This document shows, one piece after another, positions 18,410 through 26,703 of a stretch of 35,272 bases of DNA (positions are counted from its first letter, which is position 1; every line of letters starts with the position of its first letter). The notes beneath the pieces are model-generated. The model saw only the letters and a list, made by a program, of their open reading frames with translations, made no database searches and was not told the origin of the DNA. A program made the position numbers and the translations under genes. The stretch lies in the NCBI GenBank assembly GCA_018667355.1, contig JABIVC010000014.1, positions 1 to 35,272 on the forward strand, written 5' to 3'. The stretch is from Gammaproteobacteria bacterium (GTDB taxonomy: Bacteria; Pseudomonadota; Gammaproteobacteria; GCA-002705445; GCA-002716945).

Positions 18410-18991
18410 ATGAAAAAATTAACTAGTAAAAACCTGTTGTCCCTAGAAGATTATGAGAAACAAAGGGAGCAGATTAAGGCTGACTTGTTATTACATAAAA
18501 AAAATCGGTCTATTATGATCGGAAAGAATATATTATTATTATTCGAAGATTATGAAACAATAAAGCATCAGGTGCAAGAGATGCTAAGAATTGAAAAAAT
18601 TTTTAAAGAAACTGAAATTAATGACGAAATATCGGCCTATACTCAGCTTATTCCTGATGGAGATAATTTAAAAGCAACTATGCTTATTATGTATCCAGAT
18701 GTATCAGAGCGTAAGATTATGTTGAATAGGCTAAACGGCATAGAAAATAATATTTATTTACAGATTGATGATATAGATAAGATATTTGCAGTTTCAGATG
18801 AAGACCTCGAAAGGACGAAAGATGGTAAAACGTCAGCAGTTCATTTCTTAAGATTTCAGCTTGACAAGAGTATTGTTGAAAAATTTAAATCTTCGAATAA
18901 TATTTTACTTGGTGTCGAACATGAAAACTACACGTATAATATGAAAATTAATAATGAAGTAAAAAATGCGCTGGTAAGCGATTTTGAGTAA
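18410..18991 (+). CDS. DUF3501 family protein
   Basis: A 193-aa soluble protein matching the DUF3501 family. Visible landmarks are NRSIMIGKNILLLFEDYETIKHQ (about residues 32-54; the FEDYETIKHQVQEMLR part is the core), then ELTAYTQLIPDG-like text (EISAYTQLIPDGDNLKATM) and SERKIMLNRLNGIE. No catalytic motif or cysteine pairs can be seen, and its biochemical role is unknown. AAGGAG about 10 bases before the ATG is a strong ribosome binding site. It is the last gene of the rubrerythrin operon and is convergent with the Irr-like regulator, 4 bases away. Confidence 0.9.
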   Translation: MKKLTSKNLLSLEDYEKQREQIKADLLLHKKNRSIMIGKNILLLFEDYETIKHQVQEMLRIEKIFKETEINDEISAYTQLIPDGDNLKATMLIMYPDVSERKIMLNRLNGIENNIYLQIDDIDKIFAVSDEDLERTKDGKTSAVHFLRFQLDKSIVEKFKSSNNILLGVEHENYTYNMKINNEVKNALVSDFE

Positions 18992-18995
18992 AATA

Positions 18996-19388
18996 TTATT
19001 TATTTCTTACTTTAATCAAAACTTCTGTTTGTTCTAACTCTAAGTCACTTGGAATATCTGGCATTTTAGAGAATGCTATCTTATCATCACTCACATCAAC
19101 AAGAGTATTGTTGCTAGTATTATATATATGATGGTGCGACCTCAAGTTTGTATCATAAAATTTACAATCATTTCTTAAATCAATAGTTTTTAATAGTCCG
19201 GTTGACTCAAATAGACATAATGTATTGTATATAGTAGCTTGTGAAATAGGCAGTTTTATATCTCCAACTTTTTCAATTAACTGTGCTGCAGTAAAATGCT
19301 GATTTTTGGCAAAAATAAGCTCTGCAATTTCTAAACGTTGCTTTGTTGGGGTTATACCATTATCTTTTAATAAACATTCTATATTCAT
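18996..19388 (-). CDS. irr: Irr-like Fur-family transcriptional regulator
   Basis: A Fur-superfamily DNA-binding regulator, 130 aa. The winged-helix domain covers about residues 1-80, with recognition helix QATIYNTLCLF (50-60). YDTN followed by HHH at 85-87 is the haem/metal motif seen in Irr. The CxxC zinc motifs of Fur and PerR are missing. The C-terminus (MPDIPSDLELEQTEVLIKVR) also has Irr character. The N-terminal haem regulatory motif of Bradyrhizobium Irr is not seen. The likely target is the palindrome at 16524-16540. It may be read through from the upstream dehydrogenase gene or from its own TATAAT six bases before the ATG. PerR-like function is the main alternative. Confidence 0.85.
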   Translation of the reverse strand: MNIECLLKDNGITPTKQRLEIAELIFAKNQHFTAAQLIEKVGDIKLPISQATIYNTLCLFESTGLLKTIDLRNDCKFYDTNLRSHHHIYNTSNNTLVDVSDDKIAFSKMPDIPSDLELEQTEVLIKVRNK

Positions 19389-19394
19389 ATATTT

Positions 19395-19400
19395 ATTATA
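19395..19400 (-). promoter_or_regulatory. Possible irr -10 element (leaderless transcript)
   Basis: On the minus strand a perfect TATAAT lies 6 bases before the irr ATG, so transcription would begin at or next to the start codon. There is no ribosome binding site, which fits a leaderless message. A half-site TAGAATA (19401-19407), resembling half of the operator at 16524-16540, abuts it upstream. The -35 is poor (TTTAAT). In such A/T-rich DNA a chance TATAAT is possible. Confidence 0.35.
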
Positions 19401-19427
19401 TATTCTAGTATTTACATATTAAACACT

Positions 19428-20318
19428 TTATTTCTTATTCTTACTGATTATTTTATTAATTATAGACGAGTCACTATTATGATAATTGTCTTCTATTGCA
19501 TTTTTCATTAATTTTTTACTATATTTGGCTCCCTTTAGATTTAAGCCAACTTTATTTGATAAACCTACAGCTATATCAAGATCTTTCATATGTAGTGCTG
19601 CTTTGAATCCAGGTTTGTAGTTACCATTAATCATTCTGTCTCCATGGAGATCAAGAATCTTGCTATTTGCAAACCCACCCATTAATGCTTTTTTCACTAA
19701 ATCTAAATCACATTTTAATTTTTTTGCGAGTAATAATATTTCGCTAACAGATACCATGGTTCCTGCTACTAATATTTGATTGCACGCTTTGGTGACTTGA
19801 CCTGATCCACTATCACCTATGTATGTAATATTTTCTCCCAGGATTGACAAAAGGTTTTTAATTTTATTAAAGATCTTTTTCTTACCCCCAACCATTATCG
19901 ATAAATTTCCATTTATTGCTCCAACCTCACCTCCAGAAACTGGTGCATCAATTAGGTAACAACCTTTCTTTTCTAATTTAACTGATATTGCTTTTGTTAC
20001 TTCTGGAGAAATTGTACTCATATCTATGATAACTGAGCCTTTAGACAAACTTTGGATTAGACCACTTGGGCCTAAAATCACTTGATAGACATCATCTGAA
20101 TTAGGCAAATTTAGAAAAATGACTTTGCTGGATTTAGCTATGCCTGCTATGTTATTAATATATCTCCCACCTATCTTTGATACCTCTTTGATTATATTAG
20201 CTTTCCTAGCATAAAATACAATATTATGCCCGGCTACCAATAGATTCTTTACCATAGGCTTCCCCATGATCCCAAGACCAATGTAGCCAATTTCATTATG
20301 AGCTTTTTTTGTATCCAT
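19428..20318 (-). CDS. Beta-hydroxyacid dehydrogenase (3-hydroxyisobutyrate dehydrogenase family)
   Basis: An NAD(P)-dependent oxidoreductase of the HIBADH / tartronate semialdehyde reductase family. The Rossmann motif GYIGLGIMGKPMVKNL is near the N-terminus, the substrate-site segment DAPVSGGEVGA is mid-domain, and the catalytic lysine lies in TKACNQ. The all-alpha C-terminal domain has LDLHGDRM and DLDIAVGLS. I prefer the ATG at 20318 (296 aa, usual length) over the ATG at 20351, because the extra 11 residues have no family counterpart. A TACAAT sits 5 bases upstream of it. Exact substrate (3-hydroxyisobutyrate, tartronate semialdehyde, succinic semialdehyde) cannot be decided. irr lies 39 bases downstream. 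Confidence 0.87.
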   Translation of the reverse strand: MDTKKAHNEIGYIGLGIMGKPMVKNLLVAGHNIVFYARKANIIKEVSKIGGRYINNIAGIAKSSKVIFLNLPNSDDVYQVILGPSGLIQSLSKGSVIIDMSTISPEVTKAISVKLEKKGCYLIDAPVSGGEVGAINGNLSIMVGGKKKIFNKIKNLLSILGENITYIGDSGSGQVTKACNQILVAGTMVSVSEILLLAKKLKCDLDLVKKALMGGFANSKILDLHGDRMINGNYKPGFKAALHMKDLDIAVGLSNKVGLNLKGAKYSKKLMKNAIEDNYHNSDSSIINKIISKNKK

Positions 20319-20351
20319 GATATATTGTATAGAATTTAAAACATTTATCAT

Positions 20352-21347
20352 ATGAAAATTAGTTACAAAAAATTCTTTGATAGTCCGCAGGTTCCAGAGT
20401 CAACAATTTATCTGATTCTAGGGAAGCCTTATCATTTACAAAATGAAGTTCAGCATAGAATAGAGGCATTTTTTAGTAAAGCAGGTTCATCAATAAAACA
20501 TTTAGTCGTTGATTCTGACTTTGATTTGAGTGATATAAGAGACGATTTTGAGAGTTATGCTTTATTTGAAGAAAAAAAAGTGATTGTTTTGAATGTAGTA
20601 TCGAATACTATTCCCAAATGCTTACTTGATTATTTATTAAATAATAATCTATCAAAAGATTTAAGTTTAATTATTAAATTGGGGCCACAAACACCTGCAT
20701 TTAAGAAAGGTAAATTTTTATCTATGATAGATTCTAAAGGGTGCATTATAGAGGTATCAGAGCTTACCGGGCCAACACTAAATAGTTGGGTGAAACAAAA
20801 ATTTAAAAAAAATAATATTAATTATAGCGATGAATTATTCACAAAGCTAATTGATAAGAATGAGGGAAACTCATCTTCAATCTCACAAGAACTTTATAAG
20901 ATGTCATTGTTGAACATAACAGATATCGCTATTTATTTTGATTATCTTCAGAAAGAATATAAGTTTACCGAATATGACCTTATTGATTCTATATTAGAGA
21001 GGAATCTTTTTAGGTCCAGAAGAATATTAGCTTATCTGAAAGCAATAAAGTCATCTGAAGTATATATATTGTTTCTAATAAATAGTGAAATTAAAAAAAT
21101 ATATTACTTACTAAATAATTTATCACCACAGCCATATATACCTAATTTCAAAAGGAATCTATATAATACTTTTTCACGAAACTCTGACAGTGACAATGTA
21201 TCAGATTTATTGGAACTCTGTTTTGTAATAGACAAAAAGATTAAGACAGGAAAGGGGCAAGTTAAAGTTTGGCATCAACTTGAAATCCTCGTATCCTCCT
21301 TTATACTTAATGAACCGCTTAATCATATAAGTAAAGAGATAAGTTGA
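20352..21347 (+). CDS. holA: DNA polymerase III subunit delta
   Basis: Delta is the clamp-loader subunit that opens the sliding clamp. The protein is 331 aa (E. coli 343). The N-terminal segment STIYLILGKPYHLQNEVQHRI matches the AYLLLGNDPLLLQE-type start of HolA. LFEEKKVIVL (about 73-82) and a helical C-terminal collar domain follow. No ribosome binding site is evident; a TAGAAT at 20330-20335 may be its -10. It usually lies between lptE and nadD; here it has kept nadD and rsfS but is separated from lptE, with proA inserted after it with no gap. Confidence 0.9.
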   Translation: MKISYKKFFDSPQVPESTIYLILGKPYHLQNEVQHRIEAFFSKAGSSIKHLVVDSDFDLSDIRDDFESYALFEEKKVIVLNVVSNTIPKCLLDYLLNNNLSKDLSLIIKLGPQTPAFKKGKFLSMIDSKGCIIEVSELTGPTLNSWVKQKFKKNNINYSDELFTKLIDKNEGNSSSISQELYKMSLLNITDIAIYFDYLQKEYKFTEYDLIDSILERNLFRSRRILAYLKAIKSSEVYILFLINSEIKKIYYLLNNLSPQPYIPNFKRNLYNTFSRNSDSDNVSDLLELCFVIDKKIKTGKGQVKVWHQLEILVSSFILNEPLNHISKEIS

Positions 21348-22604
21348 ATGGATATAAAAAAACAAATAGATAAATTATGCAGGCAAGCATTATCAGCATC
21401 TAGTTATTCAGGGATATATGATTCGAAAGTTAAGAATAGCGTCCTAAAGTCTATATCTGATAATTTAGATATTAATTACAATAGGATTATTAAAAATAAT
21501 CTTATTGATCTTAAAAATGCTAGTAAAATGAATTTAAAGGAAAGCATGATTGATAGATTAGTTTTAAATAAAGAGCGAATCTTGTCAATGCAAAGTGGTT
21601 TACATGAAATTATCAAAATATCAGATACACTTTATAAGACTACAAAAGGTATTAAGCAGAAAAGTGGAATCACAGTGAGTCAGATGCGGGTCCCACTGGG
21701 CGTGATAGGTATGATTTATGAATCAAGGCCAAATGTAACCATAGATTCTGCTGCACTATGCATTAAATCTGGGAATAGTGTAATTCTGAGAGGTGGCTCA
21801 GAGTCTATAAATAGCAATAAGGCTTTAATGACATGCATCACTAATGCTTTAAAAGATAATAAGGTCCATCAACATACAGTGCAATTAATTCAGACTACGG
21901 ATCGAAGAGCTGTTACATATCTATTATCAAAAGATAAGTATATTGATGTAATTATCCCTCGAGGCGGGAAAGGCTTAATTGAAAAAATAGTTTCTTGCTC
22001 TAAAATTCCAACAATAAAACATCTTGATGGAAATTGTCATGTATATTTAGATAAAACTGCAGATGTAAAAAGAGCAGTCAATATCAGTATTAACTCTAAG
22101 ACACAAAGGTATGGGGTCTGTAATGCCATAGAAACTCTTTTGATTCATAAAAAATTTCCAAAAAAACATATCATTCAAATTCTAGATGAATACACTGCTA
22201 AAGGAGTAGAAATACGTGGTTGTAAAAATCTTAAAAGGATTAGTAGTAATATCAGTCTTGCAAAAAGTAAAGATTGGTTCGAAGAATACTTATCTCCAAT
22301 CATAGCTATAAAGATTGTTAATAGTTTGGAAGATGCTATCGATCATATCAATAAATATGGTTCGCTACACACTGATGCAGTAGTAGCATCTAGTAAGACA
22401 GTAATAGATAAATTTAAAAGACAGGTCAACTCAAGCTCTATAATGATAAATACTTCTACAAGATTCGCAGATGGTTATGAGTATGGGTTAGGAGCAGAGA
22501 TTGGTATAAGTACTGACAAATTACATGTTAGAGGCCCGGTTGGCCTAGAGGGCTTAACAAATCTGAAATACATAGTTAGCAGCCAAGGGAAGTTGAGAAA
22601 TTAA
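21348..22604 (+). CDS. proA: Gamma-glutamyl phosphate reductase
   Basis: The second step of proline synthesis, reducing gamma-glutamyl phosphate to the semialdehyde with NADPH. The protein is 418 aa (E. coli 417). The aldehyde-dehydrogenase fold is visible, with YESRPNVTIDSAALC (about residues 124-138), VIIPRGGKGLI, HLDGNCHVY, and the catalytic Cys258 in RYGVCNAIETLL. FADGYEYGLGAEIGISTDKLHVRGPVGLEGL closes the enzyme. It follows holA directly (TGA then ATG) and its stop overlaps the proposed ATT start of nadD. Confidence 0.97.
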   Translation: MDIKKQIDKLCRQALSASSYSGIYDSKVKNSVLKSISDNLDINYNRIIKNNLIDLKNASKMNLKESMIDRLVLNKERILSMQSGLHEIIKISDTLYKTTKGIKQKSGITVSQMRVPLGVIGMIYESRPNVTIDSAALCIKSGNSVILRGGSESINSNKALMTCITNALKDNKVHQHTVQLIQTTDRRAVTYLLSKDKYIDVIIPRGGKGLIEKIVSCSKIPTIKHLDGNCHVYLDKTADVKRAVNISINSKTQRYGVCNAIETLLIHKKFPKKHIIQILDEYTAKGVEIRGCKNLKRISSNISLAKSKDWFEEYLSPIIAIKIVNSLEDAIDHINKYGSLHTDAVVASSKTVIDKFKRQVNSSSIMINTSTRFADGYEYGLGAEIGISTDKLHVRGPVGLEGLTNLKYIVSSQGKLRN

Positions 22605-23253
22605 AAACAATAGAGATAAACGAGTAGGTATTTTTGGAGGGGCTTTCGATCCAGTCCATTATGGTCATATCAATCCAATAGACGAGATATGTTCGATTCA
22701 TAACTTAGATATAGTTTACTTCATACCAACTAATGTTTCTAATTCCAACAAAAAAATTATTGCGCCTGGGTCCAAAAGGATCAAGATGCTAGAAATAGCA
22801 TTATCAGATGAAAAATATCATGTAGATGATAGAGAAATTTCAAGAGGAGGTGTTTCTTATATGATTAACACTATTGAGTCAATCTCAAAGCAGTTTCCTA
22901 AAGATAACTTATATTTGATAATAGGGTTAGATGTGTTGGCTAATGTGGATAAATGGGACAGATTTCCTGAAATTTTAAGCCTATGCAATATCATTGTCTC
23001 TAATAGAGGGAATGAATACAGCATGAGTAACTTAAATGATATAAAGATAAATAAGGCTAGTTTAAGCTCAATTATTTCATCCGATCCAGCTATATTTCAT
23101 AGTGGTTCATATGGTAAAATATACTTAGAAAAAACTACATCAGTCAATATATCATCAACGGAATTAAGAAGTAAATTGAAAAATAAGGAGACAATATCAA
23201 ATTTATTGCCATCACAGTTAGAAGAATGGCTATTAAAGAATAAAGTTTATTAA
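22600..23253 (+). CDS. nadD: Nicotinate-nucleotide adenylyltransferase, ATT start
   Basis: Adenylates nicotinate mononucleotide in NAD synthesis. The nucleotide-binding motif GGAFDPVHYGH is encoded at 22633-22668, well upstream of the first in-frame ATG (22786), so that ATG cannot be the true start. The frame is open only back to a TGA at 22594, and the only start-like codon before the motif is ATT at 22600, overlapping the proA TAA. This gives 217 aa (E. coli 213), with the family's R-V-G-I-F before the motif. AAGGGA lies about 9 bases upstream. The C-terminal ISSTELR motif is present. rsfS follows 3 bases later. Confidence 0.9.
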   Translation: MKNNRDKRVGIFGGAFDPVHYGHINPIDEICSIHNLDIVYFIPTNVSNSNKKIIAPGSKRIKMLEIALSDEKYHVDDREISRGGVSYMINTIESISKQFPKDNLYLIIGLDVLANVDKWDRFPEILSLCNIIVSNRGNEYSMSNLNDIKINKASLSSIISSDPAIFHSGSYGKIYLEKTTSVNISSTELRSKLKNKETISNLLPSQLEEWLLKNKVY

Positions 23254-23256
23254 ACC

Positions 23257-23601
23257 ATGGAAACTCTTAAAAAGTCTATCATTAGTATTTTGGAAGATAA
23301 TAAAGCTGAGAATATTACCTTGATTGATATGAAAGGCAAGTCTTCGGTAACTGATTTAATGTTTATCGTCTCAGGTCGTTCGACTAGGCATGTCAAGTCT
23401 ATTGCCGACAATCTTATAACTAAGCTCAAAAAAAATAAAATTAAGCCTATAGGTGTCGAAGGTTTCAGTTCTTCTGAATGGATACTTTTGGATTATGGAG
23501 ATTTATTAGTGCATGTTATGCATCCTGAAACTCGTGAGTTTTACTCACTCGAAAAATTATGGGATGAAAATATAGAGACAGATAATTATACTTATATATA
23601 A
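23257..23601 (+). CDS. rsfS: Ribosomal silencing factor RsfS
   Basis: Binds L14 of the large subunit and blocks subunit joining when nutrients are low. The protein is 114 aa (E. coli 105). Family landmarks are ITLIDMKGKSSVTDLMFIVSG (about residues 20-40; VTDLMFIVSGRSTRHVKSIA is the core) and GVEGFSSSEWILLDYGDLLVHVM, then REFYSLEKLW. It follows nadD by 3 bases, as in many bacteria. The usual next gene, rlmH, is absent here and yhdP comes instead. Confidence 0.97.
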   Translation: METLKKSIISILEDNKAENITLIDMKGKSSVTDLMFIVSGRSTRHVKSIADNLITKLKKNKIKPIGVEGFSSSEWILLDYGDLLVHVMHPETREFYSLEKLWDENIETDNYTYI

Positions 23602-23605
23602 TTTT

Positions 23606-26600
23606 ATGCCAAAAATAATCAAATTTCTTACATATTTTTTATCATTAGTTTTAACATTTATATTTATAATAGTTCTGGTAACTGAAAATACAAATATTGT
23701 TTCTAATCTTTATAAAGAAAAAATTGTTAAATATATTGAAGATGAATCACAACTTAAATTCGATTTTGATAGTCTTGATATAAAATGGAATGGACTCAAC
23801 CCAAATCTAATATTTAACAATATATCTTTATACAGGTCAGGTGATGAAGTTTTATATCTTGGTGGAAATAAGCTCATTATTGATATCAATACATTAGAGT
23901 CATTATTTATTTTTAATCTTAAATTATCTAGTCTTAATCTTTTCAAATCGGAAATATCATTAACTTATAATAATAATGGATTATTCTTAAGGGATCATAA
24001 CTTATTAGGCACCACAAAGACTAGTGGGAATTATGGGTTTAATGACCTAGGAAATATTAAATTACGTATAAGTGATTCTAATATAAATATTCAAAATCAG
24101 GAGAGTAATGTTCAGTATAATTTTCAAAATATTAATCTCGTCTTATTTTCTGACAATAAGCATATTAAATTATATACAACATTCAATCATAATAATAATA
24201 CTGAGATTATTCACTTGGCATCTGAATTTTCATTAGATAATGATAATAAGATCAATGGAAAACTTTATAGTCAAGCGCTTAATGTTAATCCAAATGAAGT
24301 TTTATTATTTTCAAATAAATTCAAGATAGTATCTTCTGATTTAAATTATAGCCTTTGGGCGGATATTAATAATAGTTCTCTATCGAATCTTCATGGATCA
24401 CTAAAAATTAAGGAAGCTGCACTAATAAATTTACTAACAAATAATAGAATATCATTAAAAAATTTAGATACTAATATAGAATATCTTTCATCAAAAAATA
24501 AAAATAATATCCTATTTACAAACCTCAATCTTTCAGTTGATAATTCGATATATTCTAATAATATTATTCATGCATCTTTTAACGGGATGAGTCTAGATGC
24601 GGTTGTGTTAGACAGGGTATATGTAAAGGAAATTAAAAAAGTAATTAATTTTTTACCTACCATAGGCAATAAAACTATAAATAGCATATCTAGAAATATC
24701 TATAATGGAGAATTAAGTGATATTATTTTATTAAATATTGATAATAATAAAAATCTTAAATATTCCATGAATTTTAATAATATAGAGTTTATCAATAATA
24801 ACCTATCCATGAACAATATTAATGGTAATCTCTCAGGAAGTAGTAAATCTGGTAGGCTGTCAATACATGGTCAAGATATAATGGCATCTGTTAACCAATA
24901 TGATCAATTTAAATTAGCTACTTTAAAAGGCTCAATTTTCTATAAGGTTGCTAATGGCAATGTTTCCTTGAGTTCAGAAGAATTAAAATTAGGAGACTCT
25001 CATTTAGCTAATCTTTATGGAACTTTCTCTAGTCAATATTCAAACTATAAAATTAACATCAAAGGTGATATAGGAAGTTTAATGAATATCATTCCCATTA
25101 AATACTCTAAACTTATTAAAGATAACAATATATCTATTAATTCTTTATATACTCTTGATTATCGAATTTTTGGAGAAAAAGATAAAACTAATACTTTTGG
25201 GGCTATAGATCTAAAAAATCTGGTAATTAATGATAAACAGAATGATATTGTATTGAGTACTAATAAGCTGCGAGTTAATTTTTCCGATAAATATATTCAG
25301 TCTTATAAAACTCAATCTATCATTAACAATAATACTTTTGATTTGATATTAGACACAAATATCTCTGGTAATAAGATTAAATATAACATCCACTCAAAAG
25401 GAATCATCACATCTGATTTTGTACAAAAGATTCTAGCCGTTAAACTGTCTAAATCTTTTGCTGGTTCATCTCCTGTTGATTTTAGAATAACTTATCAACC
25501 TTATGATAATATGGTATTTGTAAATCTTAGAAGTAATATGAAAGGTATGGCTTTTAATATTATTCCACCATTAAATAAAAATATTGGAGAGTCTAAAGAT
25601 TTAGAGGTATCTTATGTATTCAATGACAGTGCAAAGAAATATGTAAAAATAGATTTTGATGTATATCGATTGAAAATATCTAATCAAAAAGATTTTCTTT
25701 CTATTTCAGTTAATTCTCCAGATATAGTGGGCCTAATAAATATCCCTGACTATATAACTAGTGATAATAGATTACTTGTACGTTTAAATTATTTTAACTT
25801 AAATAAGTTTTCCGGTGGATCTGATCCTCTATCATACCCTTTCCTAGATTTAAGCGTCGAGAAAGCTAAAATTAGTAATTATTATTTTAATAATCTATAC
25901 ATTGTTACTTCTCCAAGCAATGATGGCATGATCATTGAGAGACTTGACTTTAAAAATCATAATTTAAGTATGAAGGGGAATGGAAAATGGATAAATAAAT
26001 CCGGTAAACAAATTACATTTTTTGATGCAGCATTTCAGAGTAACAATTTTGGTGATTCCTTAAACTACTTAGGGTACTCAAATATTATTAAAGAAGGAAA
26101 TCTGTCATCTAAGTTGATAGGACAATGGCAAGGGTCGCCTGAATTATTCTCTTTTAATAATTTTGATGGGAAAGTTATAATTGATTTAAAAGATGGTGAG
26201 TTTCTTCAGGTTACAAAACAAACAAGAGCTATAGGACAATTACTCGGATTATTCAGTATTTCATCATTACAAAAAAGGTTATCTTTAGATTTTAGTGATT
26301 TCTTCTCTAGTGGCTTATCATTCGATACGATGACTGGAGAATTTAATTTTTCTAAATCAAAAGCAAGAGCTAAAGACTTATTTTTAAAGGGTAGTTTTGG
26401 TGAAATGAGGGTCAATGGTGTATCTGATATCCAAAAAAGGTCCCATAATCAAAAACTAATTTATATACCAGATTTATCATCAATGAGTCTAATCTCAGGA
26501 ACCCTGCTAGGAGGACCAATTGGGGCCCTTGCTTCTATATTCTATGATAAAGTTCTCAAAGAGATGGATATTAATACTAATCAATTAGCAGCTGTTGAGT

Positions 26601-26671
26601 ATTCTATCAAGGGTCCCTGGGATGATCCAGAGATAAAAGTAACAGAATCATTTAAACCTATTGAAAATTAA
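23606..26671 (+). CDS. yhdP: YhdP-family AsmA-like protein
   Basis: A large envelope protein of the AsmA/YhdP (TIGR02099) group, implicated in enterobacteria in phospholipid movement between inner and outer membrane. The protein is 1021 aa, shorter than E. coli YhdP (about 1266). One membrane anchor lies at about residues 5-25; the rest is predicted periplasmic and rich in beta strands and Asn/Ser. The C-terminal region has the LIGQWQGSPE, GLFSISSLQKRLSLDFSDFF-type and GPWDDPEIKV segments typical of the family. It leads the conserved yhdP-nitrilase-tldD-pmbA order. Confidence 0.88.
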   Translation: MPKIIKFLTYFLSLVLTFIFIIVLVTENTNIVSNLYKEKIVKYIEDESQLKFDFDSLDIKWNGLNPNLIFNNISLYRSGDEVLYLGGNKLIIDINTLESLFIFNLKLSSLNLFKSEISLTYNNNGLFLRDHNLLGTTKTSGNYGFNDLGNIKLRISDSNINIQNQESNVQYNFQNINLVLFSDNKHIKLYTTFNHNNNTEIIHLASEFSLDNDNKINGKLYSQALNVNPNEVLLFSNKFKIVSSDLNYSLWADINNSSLSNLHGSLKIKEAALINLLTNNRISLKNLDTNIEYLSSKNKNNILFTNLNLSVDNSIYSNNIIHASFNGMSLDAVVLDRVYVKEIKKVINFLPTIGNKTINSISRNIYNGELSDIILLNIDNNKNLKYSMNFNNIEFINNNLSMNNINGNLSGSSKSGRLSIHGQDIMASVNQYDQFKLATLKGSIFYKVANGNVSLSSEELKLGDSHLANLYGTFSSQYSNYKINIKGDIGSLMNIIPIKYSKLIKDNNISINSLYTLDYRIFGEKDKTNTFGAIDLKNLVINDKQNDIVLSTNKLRVNFSDKYIQSYKTQSIINNNTFDLILDTNISGNKIKYNIHSKGIITSDFVQKILAVKLSKSFAGSSPVDFRITYQPYDNMVFVNLRSNMKGMAFNIIPPLNKNIGESKDLEVSYVFNDSAKKYVKIDFDVYRLKISNQKDFLSISVNSPDIVGLINIPDYITSDNRLLVRLNYFNLNKFSGGSDPLSYPFLDLSVEKAKISNYYFNNLYIVTSPSNDGMIIERLDFKNHNLSMKGNGKWINKSGKQITFFDAAFQSNNFGDSLNYLGYSNIIKEGNLSSKLIGQWQGSPELFSFNNFDGKVIIDLKDGEFLQVTKQTRAIGQLLGLFSISSLQKRLSLDFSDFFSSGLSFDTMTGEFNFSKSKARAKDLFLKGSFGEMRVNGVSDIQKRSHNQKLIYIPDLSSMSLISGTLLGGPIGALASIFYDKVLKEMDINTNQLAAVEYSIKGPWDDPEIKVTESFKPIEN

Positions 26672-26703
26672 TATATTCTTAGTATTCATCTTATGAGGAA
26701 TGT

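Noticed and set aside
22786-23253. nadD beginning at the first ATG
   Set aside because: It would lose the nucleotide-binding motif GGAFDPVHYGH; a decayed gene is unlikely because the full frame is intact upstream.
24190-24760. Runs of AAT/ATA in yhdP as possible tandem repeats
   Set aside because: They are low-complexity Asn/Ile codons in a coding region of an A/T-rich genome, without a regular repeat unit.
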